DNA of 47,792 nt from Sphingorhabdus sp. (GTDB lineage: Bacteria; Pseudomonadota; Alphaproteobacteria; Sphingomonadales; Sphingomonadaceae), in NCBI RefSeq assembly GCF_029865925.1, contig NZ_JARXAI010000088.1, positions 1 through 47,792 of the forward strand. The letters are read 5' to 3'. Every line of letters starts with the position of its first letter. Position 1 is the stretch's first letter. The notes beneath the pieces are model-generated. The model was not told the DNA's origin. It saw nothing but the letters and a program-made list of their open reading frames with translations, and ran no database searches. Made by a program: the position numbers and the translations under genes. Shown here piece after piece: positions 34,490 to 43,241 of the stretch.

Positions 34490-35710
34490 TTATTTGTTAA
34501 GCTCGACCCGCTCGACTTTGTATCCCGCGACATTCAAGCCATCGACAAGCCCCTGCAACTGCTGGGCGTCGCGGGCTTCGCATTCAATATCGGTGATCAG
34601 TCCCTTGGCAGGCAGGGTTGTAAAGATACGCTGGTGGTAGATTTCGATGATATTGATATTATGCTCGTTGAAAAGGCGCATAACCTTAAACAACGCGCCG
34701 GGCCGATCCTGCAATGTTAGGCGCAAACGCGCTAGGCGGCCAGACCGCGCGAGATCACGCAAAAGGACATTGGCGAGCAGCCGCGTATCGATATTACCGC
34801 CGCACAGAACGATACCGACATTCTTGCCAGCAAACATCTCCGGATTGGCCATCACCGCCGCTAGGCCAGCTGCACCTGCGCCTTCGACCACAGTCTTTTC
34901 AATCTGCAACAAGAGGCTGACTGCGGTTTCTAGTTCCGCCTCGCTAACCAAAACAATTTCGTCCACCAGTTCGCGGATGACTTCGCTGGTGAAGGCACCG
35001 GGAATTTTAACCGCAATGCCCTCCGCCAAGGTGTCGCCCTCACACGGCATCTGAAGATTTTTAAGCAGCGCGTACATTGACGGGTAAAGTTCGGCCTGCA
35101 CGCCGATTAGGCCGATGTCGGGCTTCGAGGCGCGCGCGGCTGTCCCCATTCCAGACAGCAAGCCACCTCCCCCGATTGGTACCACAAGCATGTCCAGCGA
35201 TGGGATGCTTTCAAGCATTTCCAGCGCGACCGTCCCCTGCCCAGCGGCAACGTTGGGGTCATCAAAGGGATGGACAAATGTCAGACCCTGCTCTGCCTCA
35301 AGCTGCCGCGCATATTTATACGCATCATCAAAGGTCTCACCAAACAGGACCACCTTACCGCCCACGCTTTCGGTCTGCATCACCTTCACGGTAGGTGTCG
35401 GCACCGGCATGACGATAGTGACGGGAATCCCAAGGCGGGTGCCATGATAGCTCAGTCCCTGGGCATGATTGCCAGCCGATGCAGCGATGACCCCCTTGCT
35501 GCGTTGTTCTTCCGATAGCAACAGTATCGCATTCAGCGCGCCCCGCTCTTTATAAGCCGCTGTAAACTGGAGGTTTTCAAATTTCAGATATATATTCGCA
35601 CCTGTCAGCTTTGACAAAGTCTGGCTGTGCAGCGTTGGCGTCTCCACGATGGAATCGCGAATACGGGCGTGGGCGGCGCGGACATGGTCCAGGGTCAATA
35701 GGTCAGACAT
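34490..35710 (-). CDS. ilvA: Threonine ammonia-lyase (threonine dehydratase)
   Basis: PLP enzyme of about 406 residues forming 2-oxobutyrate from threonine for isoleucine synthesis or catabolism. The PLP lysine is Lys54 in QFTAAYKERGALNAI. Other landmarks are ASAGNHAQGLSYHG, the glycine loop VPIGGGGLLSGM and GIVLCGGNIDTRLL. A single C-terminal ACT domain follows (LRLTLQDRPGALFKVMRLFNEHNINI). One ACT domain and this length fit the shorter class often called TdcB-like or IlvA-short, so allosteric control differs from E. coli IlvA. It is divergent from the following dehydrogenase. Confidence 0.93.
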   Translation of the reverse strand: MSDLLTLDHVRAAHARIRDSIVETPTLHSQTLSKLTGANIYLKFENLQFTAAYKERGALNAILLLSEEQRSKGVIAASAGNHAQGLSYHGTRLGIPVTIVMPVPTPTVKVMQTESVGGKVVLFGETFDDAYKYARQLEAEQGLTFVHPFDDPNVAAGQGTVALEMLESIPSLDMLVVPIGGGGLLSGMGTAARASKPDIGLIGVQAELYPSMYALLKNLQMPCEGDTLAEGIAVKIPGAFTSEVIRELVDEIVLVSEAELETAVSLLLQIEKTVVEGAGAAGLAAVMANPEMFAGKNVGIVLCGGNIDTRLLANVLLRDLARSGRLARLRLTLQDRPGALFKVMRLFNEHNINIIEIYHQRIFTTLPAKGLITDIECEARDAQQLQGLVDGLNVAGYKVERVELNK

Positions 35711-35766
35711 ATAAAAGGGCCCTAACGCATCTGGCATTAAGTGAAAACAAACATTAAGGCTGGGGC

Positions 35767-36636
35767 ATGACTAGAATAGCTTTTATCGGATTGGGCGTCA
35801 TGGGCGCCCCTATGGCTCGACACCTCATACGGGCGGGACATGACCTGACGGTGTACAACCGTTCGCGTGCCAAGGCTGAAAACTGGGTGACTGAACATGG
35901 CAGCAGCTTGGCCGCTTCGCCAGCGGACGCCGCCAAGGACGCAGAGGTCGTCATCAGTTGCGTTGGTACCGACGATGACCTGGCTGGCGTGACACTTGGA
36001 CGAAACGGTGCGTTTGCAGCCATGGGCAAGGGCAGCCTGTATATCGATCACACAACGGTTTCCGCGCGCATTGCCCGGCAACTTGGTGTCGAGGCCAAGT
36101 CGCGCGGACTTCTCATTGTCGACGCGCCTGTAACTGGCGGACAAGCCGGCGCAGAAAACGGCACGCTGTCCATTATGTGCGGCGGCACCGAAGCATCTGT
36201 CGATGCGGCCCGCGCAATCATCGCGGCTTATTCTAAGCGCATTGTCCATGTCGGCGGGCCCGGCACGGGCCAGATAACCAAGATGTGTAACCAAATCGCC
36301 TTTGCCGGCGTAATCCAGTCGCTGTCCGAGGCTTTACGTTTTGCGCAATCGGCTGAGCTTGATGTCGAAAAGGTGTATGAAGCAATCTCGGGCGGCGCTG
36401 CACAGAGTTGGCAGATGGACAACCGCTGGGCCACCATGGCGCAAGACAAGTTCGATTTTGGCTTTGCGGTAGATTGGATGCGCAAGGACCTTGGGCTGGC
36501 ATTTGAAGAAGCGCGCGCGGTGGGCGCAACTTTACCGATCACTGCAATCATCGACCAGTTTTATGCCGATGTGCAGCATATGGGCGGGGGTCGCATGGAT
36601 ACCAGCTCGATTGTGAAGAGATTGCCAAAAGGATGA
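35767..36636 (+). CDS. NAD(P)-dependent beta-hydroxyacid dehydrogenase (3-hydroxyisobutyrate dehydrogenase family)
   Basis: Dehydrogenase of 289 residues. The cofactor motif is IAFIGLGVMGAPMARHLIRAGH (4-25). The substrate-binding stretch is DAPVTGGQAGAENGTLSIMCGG and the catalytic Lys lies in GPGTGQITKMCNQIAFAG. The family covers 3-hydroxyisobutyrate, tartronate semialdehyde and related acids; which one applies here is unclear. It is divergent from threonine ammonia-lyase with 56 bp between starts. Confidence 0.9.
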   Translation: MTRIAFIGLGVMGAPMARHLIRAGHDLTVYNRSRAKAENWVTEHGSSLAASPADAAKDAEVVISCVGTDDDLAGVTLGRNGAFAAMGKGSLYIDHTTVSARIARQLGVEAKSRGLLIVDAPVTGGQAGAENGTLSIMCGGTEASVDAARAIIAAYSKRIVHVGGPGTGQITKMCNQIAFAGVIQSLSEALRFAQSAELDVEKVYEAISGGAAQSWQMDNRWATMAQDKFDFGFAVDWMRKDLGLAFEEARAVGATLPITAIIDQFYADVQHMGGGRMDTSSIVKRLPKG

Positions 36637-36827
36637 TGAAAACTCCAATTTCGTTCGCTTTCCCTATCCGTTCCGCAAAATCTCTCCGTGCCTCGGCGGC
36701 GCTCGACACCGAGGGAAAAAGCAGGCTCAAGACAGCTCTCGCTCTCTTTTTGCTGGCGACCGGAAGCCCTGCATTTGCAGACGGACTGGTCGAAAATGTG
36801 AACGGCATTACGCCGATTTCATATTGA
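36633..36827 (+). pseudogene. Truncated 5' remnant of a secreted amidohydrolase
   Basis: Short frame of 64 codons that overlaps the stop of the preceding dehydrogenase (ATGATGA). Its second half reads RLKTALALFLLATGSPAFA-DGLVENVNGI, a signal peptide followed by the first mature residues typical of sphingomonad imidazolonepropionase-like amidohydrolases (an ADTLVDNVNG pattern). Translation then stops and the metal-binding body of the enzyme is missing. A GAGGGA just before the signal-peptide segment (36713-36718) may be the old ribosome-binding site. The rest of the spacer up to 36965 shows only a frame with a TTG start and no ribosome-binding site. It could alternatively be a short exported peptide. 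Confidence 0.4.
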
Positions 36828-36965
36828 TTGATGTTGACCCAATGCTTGCAAGCCCGCGTGAATTGCGTAAGGCAGTTGTCAAGGAAACATGGGCGGTGGA
36901 CGCCCCGTATATAAAAATACTGCAGCAAATGCTGCGGATAGCAAAAAAGATGGAGAGACACGATA

Positions 36966-37982
36966 ATGCGCGCATGGACATTGGCCAGTCGGCCAGCGGG
37001 GCTTCCGAACGACAGCAATTTTGCGATGATTGACCATCCCGACGCACCCTTGGGCGCGGAGGCGTTTCGAGTGCGCAACAGCTGGCTATCGGTTGACCCC
37101 TATATGCGCGGGCGCATGAATGACGCAAAAAGCTATGCCGACCCATTTACTTTGGGCGAGCCAATGACAGGCGGCGCAGTCGGCACCGTGACCGAGAGCA
37201 ACAATGCCGAGTTCCCTGTCGGGGCCAAAGTATTGCATATGGCTGGCTGGCGCGATTCCGCAGTTTTTGGCGGTGGCAAGACGCCACCTGCCGGCATGCC
37301 CCCCGTCAAATTGCCCGACATAGGCGTGCCCGACCAACATTGGCTAAGCATCATCGGAATGCCAGGCGGCACCGCATGGTTTGGTCTGCTTAAGGTTGCT
37401 GAAGCCAAGCCCGGCGAGGTGATTTTTGTTTCCGCCGCTGCTGGCGCAGTTGGATCTACCGTGACCCAGATTGCGAAAGCCAAGGGAATGAAAGTCATCG
37501 GTTCTGCGGGCGGCGCAGACAAATGCGCCTGGGTGAAAGAACTCGGTGCAGACGCCGTGATCGATTACAAATCGGGCAAGGTGCTGCCGCAATTGATAGC
37601 CGCGCTTCAGGATATGGGTGAAACCGGCATTGATGTCTATTTTGACAATGTCGGCGGCGAACATTTCGACGCAGCGCTCGCCACTGCCAAGGAATGGGCG
37701 CGGTTTGCGATTTGCGGCATGATCGATGTCTACAACGACTTCAAGGCACAGCCGATGCAGTATCTGCCGATGATTATTGGTAAAAGGATCATGATCAAGG
37801 GTTTCCTTTACCCTGATTTCTATGCGCAAGTACCAGAGTTCAATGCCGACATGGCTGGTCTCATTCAATCCGGCGCAGTTAAGGGTCGCGAAACCGTGAA
37901 AGACGGGCTGGAGAAGGCACCAGAAGCCTTTATCGGACTGTTCAGTGGTGAGAACACCGGCAAGATGTTGGTCAAGTTGTAA
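36966..37982 (+). CDS. NADP-dependent MDR-family oxidoreductase (CurA/leukotriene B4 12-hydroxydehydrogenase-like)
   Basis: Zinc-independent medium-chain reductase of 338 residues acting on alpha,beta-unsaturated carbonyl compounds. N-terminal segments SWLSVDPYMRGRMND and FTLGEPMTGGAVGTVTESN are typical of this subfamily. The NADP-binding core is GEVIFVSAAAGAVGSTVTQIAKAKGMKVIGSAGGADKCAWV, followed by DVYFDNVGGEHFDAAL. The ATG at 36966 has GGAGAG eight bases upstream. Probably monocistronic. Confidence 0.93.
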   Translation: MRAWTLASRPAGLPNDSNFAMIDHPDAPLGAEAFRVRNSWLSVDPYMRGRMNDAKSYADPFTLGEPMTGGAVGTVTESNNAEFPVGAKVLHMAGWRDSAVFGGGKTPPAGMPPVKLPDIGVPDQHWLSIIGMPGGTAWFGLLKVAEAKPGEVIFVSAAAGAVGSTVTQIAKAKGMKVIGSAGGADKCAWVKELGADAVIDYKSGKVLPQLIAALQDMGETGIDVYFDNVGGEHFDAALATAKEWARFAICGMIDVYNDFKAQPMQYLPMIIGKRIMIKGFLYPDFYAQVPEFNADMAGLIQSGAVKGRETVKDGLEKAPEAFIGLFSGENTGKMLVKL

Positions 37983-38008
37983 ATAAATTGCTGCGCAGCA
38001 TTTTGGTG

Positions 38009-38033
38009 CGGGATGCAGGAGACCTGCAACCCG
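38009..38033. terminator. Possible hairpin terminator after the MDR reductase
   Basis: CGGG-A-TGCAGG (38009-38019) can pair with CCTGCA-A-CCCG (38023-38033) around an AGA loop, giving ten pairs with one A-A mismatch. No T-tract follows, so it could equally be an operator or a Rho-type structure. Confidence 0.3.
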
Positions 38034-38111
38034 TCACACTAGCTTTCTGAAACGTCAGGCAGACTAATGTTGCAATATTGTCGCACGAGAAAAATTTTCG
38101 AATTTTAGCGT

Positions 38112-38159
38112 TTAACCACGATGACATCCGCATGCTTAACCACGATGACATCCGCATGC
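38112..38159. repeat. Exact 24-bp tandem duplication upstream of a TonB receptor
   Basis: A 24-bp unit starting TTAACCACG and ending CCGCATGC occurs twice without gap (38112-38135, 38136-38159). It ends 44 bp before the start codon of the receptor, inside the likely promoter/leader. Two copies only, no spacers, so it is not a CRISPR array. Confidence 0.95.
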
Positions 38160-38203
38160 TCCCTCAGTAGGTTGTAACAAGAGTGTCAAATAGGAGAAAC
38201 TAT

Positions 38204-40957
38204 ATGTTGCGACGTGACAAACCCCTTAGCCATGCATTGAAACTATCGGCGGCCTGCCTTGCGCTCGCCATACCTAGCCTTGCATTCGCGCAAGAGACGC
38301 CTCAGGCAGAAGATGCCTCGGACGGGGAAATCGTCGTTACGGCGCAGGGTCGTAGTCAGTTGCTTTCGGACGTGCCCGTCGCGATTTCAGCTGTGAGCGC
38401 CGAAACGCTGCAAAACAGTGGCGCAAACGACATACGCCAGCTCAACCAAGTTGCACCATCGTTGCTCGTGTCCTCCACGGGATCGGAAGCCAATGGTTCC
38501 GCCCGTATTCGCGGTATCGGCACTGTCGGCGACAACCCCGGCCTTGAAAGCTCGGTTCCCGTGTTTATCGACGGCGTCTACCGGTCGCGTTCGGGCATTG
38601 GCCTGAACGAACTTGGCGAAATTGACCGTGTCGAAGTGCAGCGCGGGCCACAAGGCACCTTGGGAGGCCGTAACTCGTCGGCTGGTCTGATCAGCATCTA
38701 TTCGAAAAAGCCAAGCTTCACCTTTGGCGTCAGCGGTGAACTGACATACGGCAATTATGACTTCATGCGCGCCGCGGGCAGCGTCACTGGCCCAATTTCA
38801 GAGCAATTGGCATTCCGTGTCGACGGCGTGTACGTAAAGCGTGACGGTTTCTACCGTGACGACCAGAATGGACATGACGTCAATAACCGTGACCGTTATT
38901 TCCTGCGTGGACAGTTGTTGTTTGAACCCACCGATGCGCTGTCGGTTCGCCTGATTGCGGATTATACCTCGCGTAAGGAAGAATGCTGCGCGGCAACTTA
39001 TGTCGACCGGACCGTCAATCAATTTATTGGTGACCTGAACACACCAAGCACGGTCGGCGTCGCGTCAACCGCCACGTCAAACAACATCATCAATGTATTG
39101 CGCGACTTGGGTCAGCCACTGGCTGCGTTCAACCAAGGCTATGGCCGCAATATTTCGGTTAGCCCGAACCGCGTATTCAGCGGCGAAACCAAGGACTACG
39201 GCTTCTCGGGCCAGATCGATTATGACTTTGGCGGCGCAACTTTGACTTCGATTACGGCTTACCGTCAGTATCGTTCCGGTCAGGCTTCGGATACCGATTA
39301 TGGCGAAGTCGACATCCTGTACCGTGCGCCAAGCGACGAAGCTTACCGTCAGTTCCACACCTTCACGCAGGAATTGCGTCTTCAGGGTGAGGCATTCGGC
39401 GGCAAACTTGACTGGCTGGTCGGCGGATTTTTTGCCAACGAAAAGCTGACGGTGCGCGACAATCTGCGTTTCGGCAACCAATATGGCCGCTTTGCAACAT
39501 GCCGCATCATTTCGGGCGGTGGCTTGGCGGGTCTGTATTCGCCTGCCAGTCCCTCTTGTGTGGTTCCCGGTGTCGGTGCAGCAACAATCGGTGGCGCTGC
39601 GGGGCTTTCCGGTCCAGATGTACTCGCAGCCTTCACGCGGCTTGATACTCTGAACGATCTTGGCACCACTAATGATCGATATTTCCAGAATGGCACCAAC
39701 TTTGCAGCATTTACCCACAACATCGTGCACATCACCGATACGCTCGATCTGACGCTTGGCCTTCGTTTCACAAGCGACAAGAAGAAGTTCGACGCCACTT
39801 TCGGTAATGACAACAGCGCGTGTACTGCTGTCCAAGGCCTCGTGCTCGACGATTTGGTCAATCCGCTGACCACCGCAACGGCACGTGCGCTTGCAGGCTC
39901 ATTGATTGGACTTTCTTGCCAGGGCAACTCAACCGCGGAATTGAATGGCGTTTCCATTAACGACAAGCGCAGTGAAGATGAATTTACCGGCACTGCAATC
40001 CTCTCCTGGAAGCCAGTTGACGATCTCTTGGTCTACGGCAGCTTTGCACGTGGGTATAAGGCGGGTGGCTTCAACCTTGACCGCTCCGCCTTGAAGTCAC
40101 CTATTCTGCCATTCGGCGGACAGGCCGGGACGCAGGCGCTTGTCCGCAATCTGCAGTTCGATCCGGAACTGGTAGACAGCTATGAACTGGGTGCTAAATT
40201 CTCAAATGGTCCATTTGGCCTGAGCGTTTCGGCATTCCGTTCGGACTTCAGCAGCTTCCAGCTAAATACCTTCAACGGCACCGTCTTCCTCGTGCAAAAC
40301 GTTAACGGTTGTGACAGCCTCGTTGGCGGCTCAAGCGCAGATACTGACCTAAGTAATACGACCGGCAGCTGCGCCGCCGGCGACATCACTTACGGTGTCC
40401 GTACGCAGGGTCTGGAACTTGAAGCATCGCTTGTGCCAGCACGTAACTTCCGCGTGGCGGCTGGCCTCACTTATGCCAAGACCACCTATCGGGACGATCT
40501 GATCGGAACCAAGAACGGGGCGCCGCTGGATCCCGCGCTGCGCAAATTGCCGGGCGACAATTTGTCTAACGCACCTGAATTTGTTGCCACCTCAAGCGTC
40601 ACATGGACGCCTGATATCGGCAGCGGCGGCATGAGTGGCCTCGTATACATCGACGGTCGCATGACCAGCGATTACAATACGGGTTCTGACCTCTTCCCGC
40701 AAAAGGAACAGGATGGCTTTGCCGTATTCAACGCGCGTATCGGTCTTCGCGGTCCTGACGAAGCATGGGGCCTTGAGCTTTGGGGCCAAAATATTTTCAA
40801 TCAGGATTATGCGCAGGTCGCGTTCAACGCGCCATTCCAGGGGGGTCAAAGCTCGGCACCATTTGTCGACCCACGATATCCAGGTGGCCGCCAGATCTTC
40901 GCGCACTTCCTTGCCGAGCCGCGGACCTACGGCATCACACTGCGCGGCAAGTTCTAA
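38204..40957 (+). CDS. TonB-dependent receptor, large
   Basis: Outer-membrane receptor of 917 residues. The ATG at 38204 follows TAGGAG. The signal peptide ends LAFA-Q (29/30), and the TonB box is GEIVVTAQGR. The plug domain has DVPVAISAVSAETL, ARIRGIGTVGDNPGLESSVPVFIDGVYRSRSGIGLNELGEIDRVEVQRGPQGTLGGRNSSAGLISI, close to the sphingomonad receptors for organic substrates. The barrel holds extracellular loops with paired cysteines (ECCAA, SCVVPG, CDSLVG...SCAAGD) and ends TYGITLRGKF. The substrate is unknown and no catabolic genes are adjacent. A strong terminator follows. Confidence 0.94.
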   Translation: MLRRDKPLSHALKLSAACLALAIPSLAFAQETPQAEDASDGEIVVTAQGRSQLLSDVPVAISAVSAETLQNSGANDIRQLNQVAPSLLVSSTGSEANGSARIRGIGTVGDNPGLESSVPVFIDGVYRSRSGIGLNELGEIDRVEVQRGPQGTLGGRNSSAGLISIYSKKPSFTFGVSGELTYGNYDFMRAAGSVTGPISEQLAFRVDGVYVKRDGFYRDDQNGHDVNNRDRYFLRGQLLFEPTDALSVRLIADYTSRKEECCAATYVDRTVNQFIGDLNTPSTVGVASTATSNNIINVLRDLGQPLAAFNQGYGRNISVSPNRVFSGETKDYGFSGQIDYDFGGATLTSITAYRQYRSGQASDTDYGEVDILYRAPSDEAYRQFHTFTQELRLQGEAFGGKLDWLVGGFFANEKLTVRDNLRFGNQYGRFATCRIISGGGLAGLYSPASPSCVVPGVGAATIGGAAGLSGPDVLAAFTRLDTLNDLGTTNDRYFQNGTNFAAFTHNIVHITDTLDLTLGLRFTSDKKKFDATFGNDNSACTAVQGLVLDDLVNPLTTATARALAGSLIGLSCQGNSTAELNGVSINDKRSEDEFTGTAILSWKPVDDLLVYGSFARGYKAGGFNLDRSALKSPILPFGGQAGTQALVRNLQFDPELVDSYELGAKFSNGPFGLSVSAFRSDFSSFQLNTFNGTVFLVQNVNGCDSLVGGSSADTDLSNTTGSCAAGDITYGVRTQGLELEASLVPARNFRVAAGLTYAKTTYRDDLIGTKNGAPLDPALRKLPGDNLSNAPEFVATSSVTWTPDIGSGGMSGLVYIDGRMTSDYNTGSDLFPQKEQDGFAVFNARIGLRGPDEAWGLELWGQNIFNQDYAQVAFNAPFQGGQSSAPFVDPRYPGGRQIFAHFLAEPRTYGITLRGKF

Positions 40958-40978
40958 AAACTTAGCCAACGTAAACGG

Positions 40979-41010
40979 GAAAGGGCCTGCAGCGATGCGG
41001 GCCCTTTTTT
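40979..41010 (+). terminator. Intrinsic terminator of the large TonB receptor
   Basis: AAAGGGCC-TGC (40980-40990) pairs with GC-GGGCCCTTT around AGCGAT, and the stem runs into a T6 tract ending at 41010. It lies 22 bp after the receptor stop. Confidence 0.92.
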
Positions 41011-41142
41011 GTTCTTATGCCTATTGAAACAGCTTTGAAGGACGGGGACCCTCCACCCTGAACTTATATCAGGGCCTTACTTCTGCGTCGTCGAAAAATG
41101 AAGACCCTGAAGCAAGTTCGGGGAGACCAATGCAAAGGGTCC

Positions 41143-42564
41143 CTAACTCCCGAAACCGACGCTCAAGAAGCCAGGCATCGGCCCATTCCAGCTGTCATCG
41201 CCAGGCGCCGCCGCTCCCGCAGACTGATCGGGCTTAGCCGTTTCAATCTTAGGCGCGGGCTTCTTGCGCGCGGGCTTTGCGGCGGCTTTCTCTGGCACGG
41301 GCTTGGCCGCCGCTTTCGCACGCACGGGCGTTGCCTCTGGAGCTTCAACAGATGCCTCAGGCGTTTCCATCTGCGCTTCTTTAACCTTACTAACCGGGGC
41401 CCTGCGGGCACGTTTGGCAGGCGCGCGCTCTTCGCCATCGGCGGGCGCCTCGATTTGACCGAGACGGGCAATCTTATTCCCGATAAGCTTTTCGATGCTT
41501 TCAATTGCCTCTTCATCCGCCTTAGTGACAAAGGTAAATGCCTTGCCCTTGGCTCCGGCACGGCCAGTTCGGCCAATGCGGTGGATATAGTCATCGGGGT
41601 GCCACGGCGCGTCAAAGTTGAAGACGTGGCTCACGCCCTTAACGTCAAGGCCGCGTGCTGCGACGTCGGACGCTACGAGCAAATCAATGTCACCATTTTT
41701 GAATGCCTCTAACTGCCTCTGACGCGACGCTTGGTCGATATCGCCATGAATTTCGCCCGAACGCAATCCGTGCCGCTGAAGGCTGGTGTTCAACTCGCGC
41801 ACGGTTGTCTTACGGTTGCAGAAGATGATCGCGTTTGACACTTTTTCCGTGCGCAAAAGATCGCGCAACACGTCGCGTTTTTTCATCGGCGACACGTTGA
41901 CCAAAAACTGTTCGATATTGACATTCGCCGTCGCGGGACGCGCGACTTCGATGTATTTTGGGTTGGACAAGAACTTGTCGGCAAGCTTTTTAATCGGCGG
42001 CGGCATCGTTGCCGAAAACAAAAGCGTCTGCCGCGTGCTCGGCAGCTTTGTGCAGATATGTTCAATGTCGGGAATGAAACCCATATCGAGCATCCGGTCG
42101 GCTTCGTCGATGACCAGCATTTCGCAACCCGTCAGCAAAATTTTGCCGCGTTCAAACAAGTCCATCAGGCGGCCAGGGGTCGCGATCAGCACATCAACGC
42201 CCTTTTCAAGCGCCTTGACCTGATCGCCCATTTGCACGCCGCCGATCAGCAGCGCCATCGACAGCTTGTGATATTTGCCGTATTTTTCGAAATTCTCCGC
42301 CACTTGCGCCGCCAATTCGCGCGTTGGCTCCAAAATGAGGCTACGCGGCATGCGCGCGCGCGCGCGGCCATTGGCGAGCACATCGATCATCGGCAGGACA
42401 AAGCTTGCGGTTTTTCCCGTGCCCGTTTGCGCAATGGCGATGATGTCGCGCATCATCTGCACTTGCGGGATGGCGGCCGCCTGAATGGGGGTTGGCTCAT
42501 CATAGCCAGCCTCGCTTAAGGCTCTCAATAACTCGTCAGACAAGCCGATGTCGGCAAAACGCAT
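41143..42564 (-). CDS. rhlE: DEAD-box ATP-dependent RNA helicase, RhlE-like
   Basis: RNA helicase of about 473 residues. All core motifs are present: F-x-GL Q-motif region (MRFADIGLSDELL...PTPIQ), AQTGTGKT, PTRELA, TPGRLMD, DEADRMLD, SAT, and HRIGRTGRAG. The C-terminal roughly 90 residues are a low-complexity tail rich in Ala, Lys, Pro and Glu, as often seen for RNA contact. The ATG at 42564 starts right at the Q-motif flank; the in-frame extension to 42717 runs over the neighbouring gene and is not used. It probably acts in RNA decay or ribosome assembly. Confidence 0.94.
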   Translation of the reverse strand: MRFADIGLSDELLRALSEAGYDEPTPIQAAAIPQVQMMRDIIAIAQTGTGKTASFVLPMIDVLANGRARARMPRSLILEPTRELAAQVAENFEKYGKYHKLSMALLIGGVQMGDQVKALEKGVDVLIATPGRLMDLFERGKILLTGCEMLVIDEADRMLDMGFIPDIEHICTKLPSTRQTLLFSATMPPPIKKLADKFLSNPKYIEVARPATANVNIEQFLVNVSPMKKRDVLRDLLRTEKVSNAIIFCNRKTTVRELNTSLQRHGLRSGEIHGDIDQASRQRQLEAFKNGDIDLLVASDVAARGLDVKGVSHVFNFDAPWHPDDYIHRIGRTGRAGAKGKAFTFVTKADEEAIESIEKLIGNKIARLGQIEAPADGEERAPAKRARRAPVSKVKEAQMETPEASVEAPEATPVRAKAAAKPVPEKAAAKPARKKPAPKIETAKPDQSAGAAAPGDDSWNGPMPGFLSVGFGS

Positions 42565-42677
42565 ATGATGTTCCGGAAAAAATGGTGCGACGCCGCCCGT
42601 GACAAACCCACGGGGACCAGCGTCGCGATTGGTCGCTACGGGCAGAAATGTCAAGATATATGCCAGCGGCGCCGCCT

Positions 42678-43169
42678 TTAGCGCGGTATAAGCAGTCTGA
42701 ATTTGTCGATCTGGCATTTGGCGCCGGTTCGCGCATGCAACATGTCACGATCTACACATAATTTGCCATCATAAGATCGCTCCATATATGCTCCAGCGTA
42801 AAATTCACGCGCAAGGCAGCCTTCGCTCAAATATGCGCGAATAAGAATACCGTCCCGCGTGAGCAACTCCAGCGTGCGATCGGGCCCAGGGCGCGAACCA
42901 CCTAGCCTGTCCAACCGCAGGCATTTCCCGATCTTTTTCTCCTTATACTCGACCTTAGCCAATGACTGTCGCTTTGCCCCGACGGCAGCGGGCGGAGCGG
43001 GTTGACTGGGCAGCCTGATAACGACCCGTTGGTTAATGCGCACTTGATCAAAATCGGTCTTCAACCCAAATAGGGGGGTGAACGGGTTCTGCGCAGCGGT
43101 GACTTTAAAGTCCGCCAAAGCGCTATGCGACAATGTTGTCAATCCAACCGTAAGCAAGATAAAGGCCAT
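42678..43169 (-). CDS. Small secreted protein of unknown function with four cysteines
   Basis: Predicted exported protein of about 163 residues, not recognised as a named family. The N-terminus AFILLTVGLTTLSHSALA-D is a clear Sec signal peptide if the ATG at 43169 is used; a TTG at 43199 is the only other start and also lacks a ribosome-binding site. The mature part has four cysteines (GKCLRL, EGCLARE, GKLCVD, AKCQID), enough for two disulfides, and a Pro-rich hinge (LPSQPAPPAAVG). It lies between the helicase and a divergent FAD oxidase, with no obvious functional link. Confidence 0.65.
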   Translation of the reverse strand: MAFILLTVGLTTLSHSALADFKVTAAQNPFTPLFGLKTDFDQVRINQRVVIRLPSQPAPPAAVGAKRQSLAKVEYKEKKIGKCLRLDRLGGSRPGPDRTLELLTRDGILIRAYLSEGCLAREFYAGAYMERSYDGKLCVDRDMLHARTGAKCQIDKFRLLIPR

Positions 43170-43241
43170 TAATGCGCGCAAGAAACATTCCGGTATCAAG
43201 TTGAAGTTCGATCAGCTTTGCTCGATAAGGTTGAACCTATC

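Noticed and set aside
36824-37033. Frame starting MIDVDPMLASPRELRKAVVKE between the amidohydrolase remnant and the MDR reductase
   Set aside because: It starts with TTG without a ribosome-binding site and runs 68 bp into the MDR gene. It may be a chance or residual frame; no family recognised.
38091-38106. AAAATT-TTCG-AATTTT inverted repeat
   Set aside because: All A/T stem with a tetraloop; too weak to call a terminator, and there is no gene end near it.
38112-38159. Tandem repeat considered as a CRISPR or integration site
   Set aside because: Only two copies, directly adjacent, no spacers, and no cas or integrase genes in the window.
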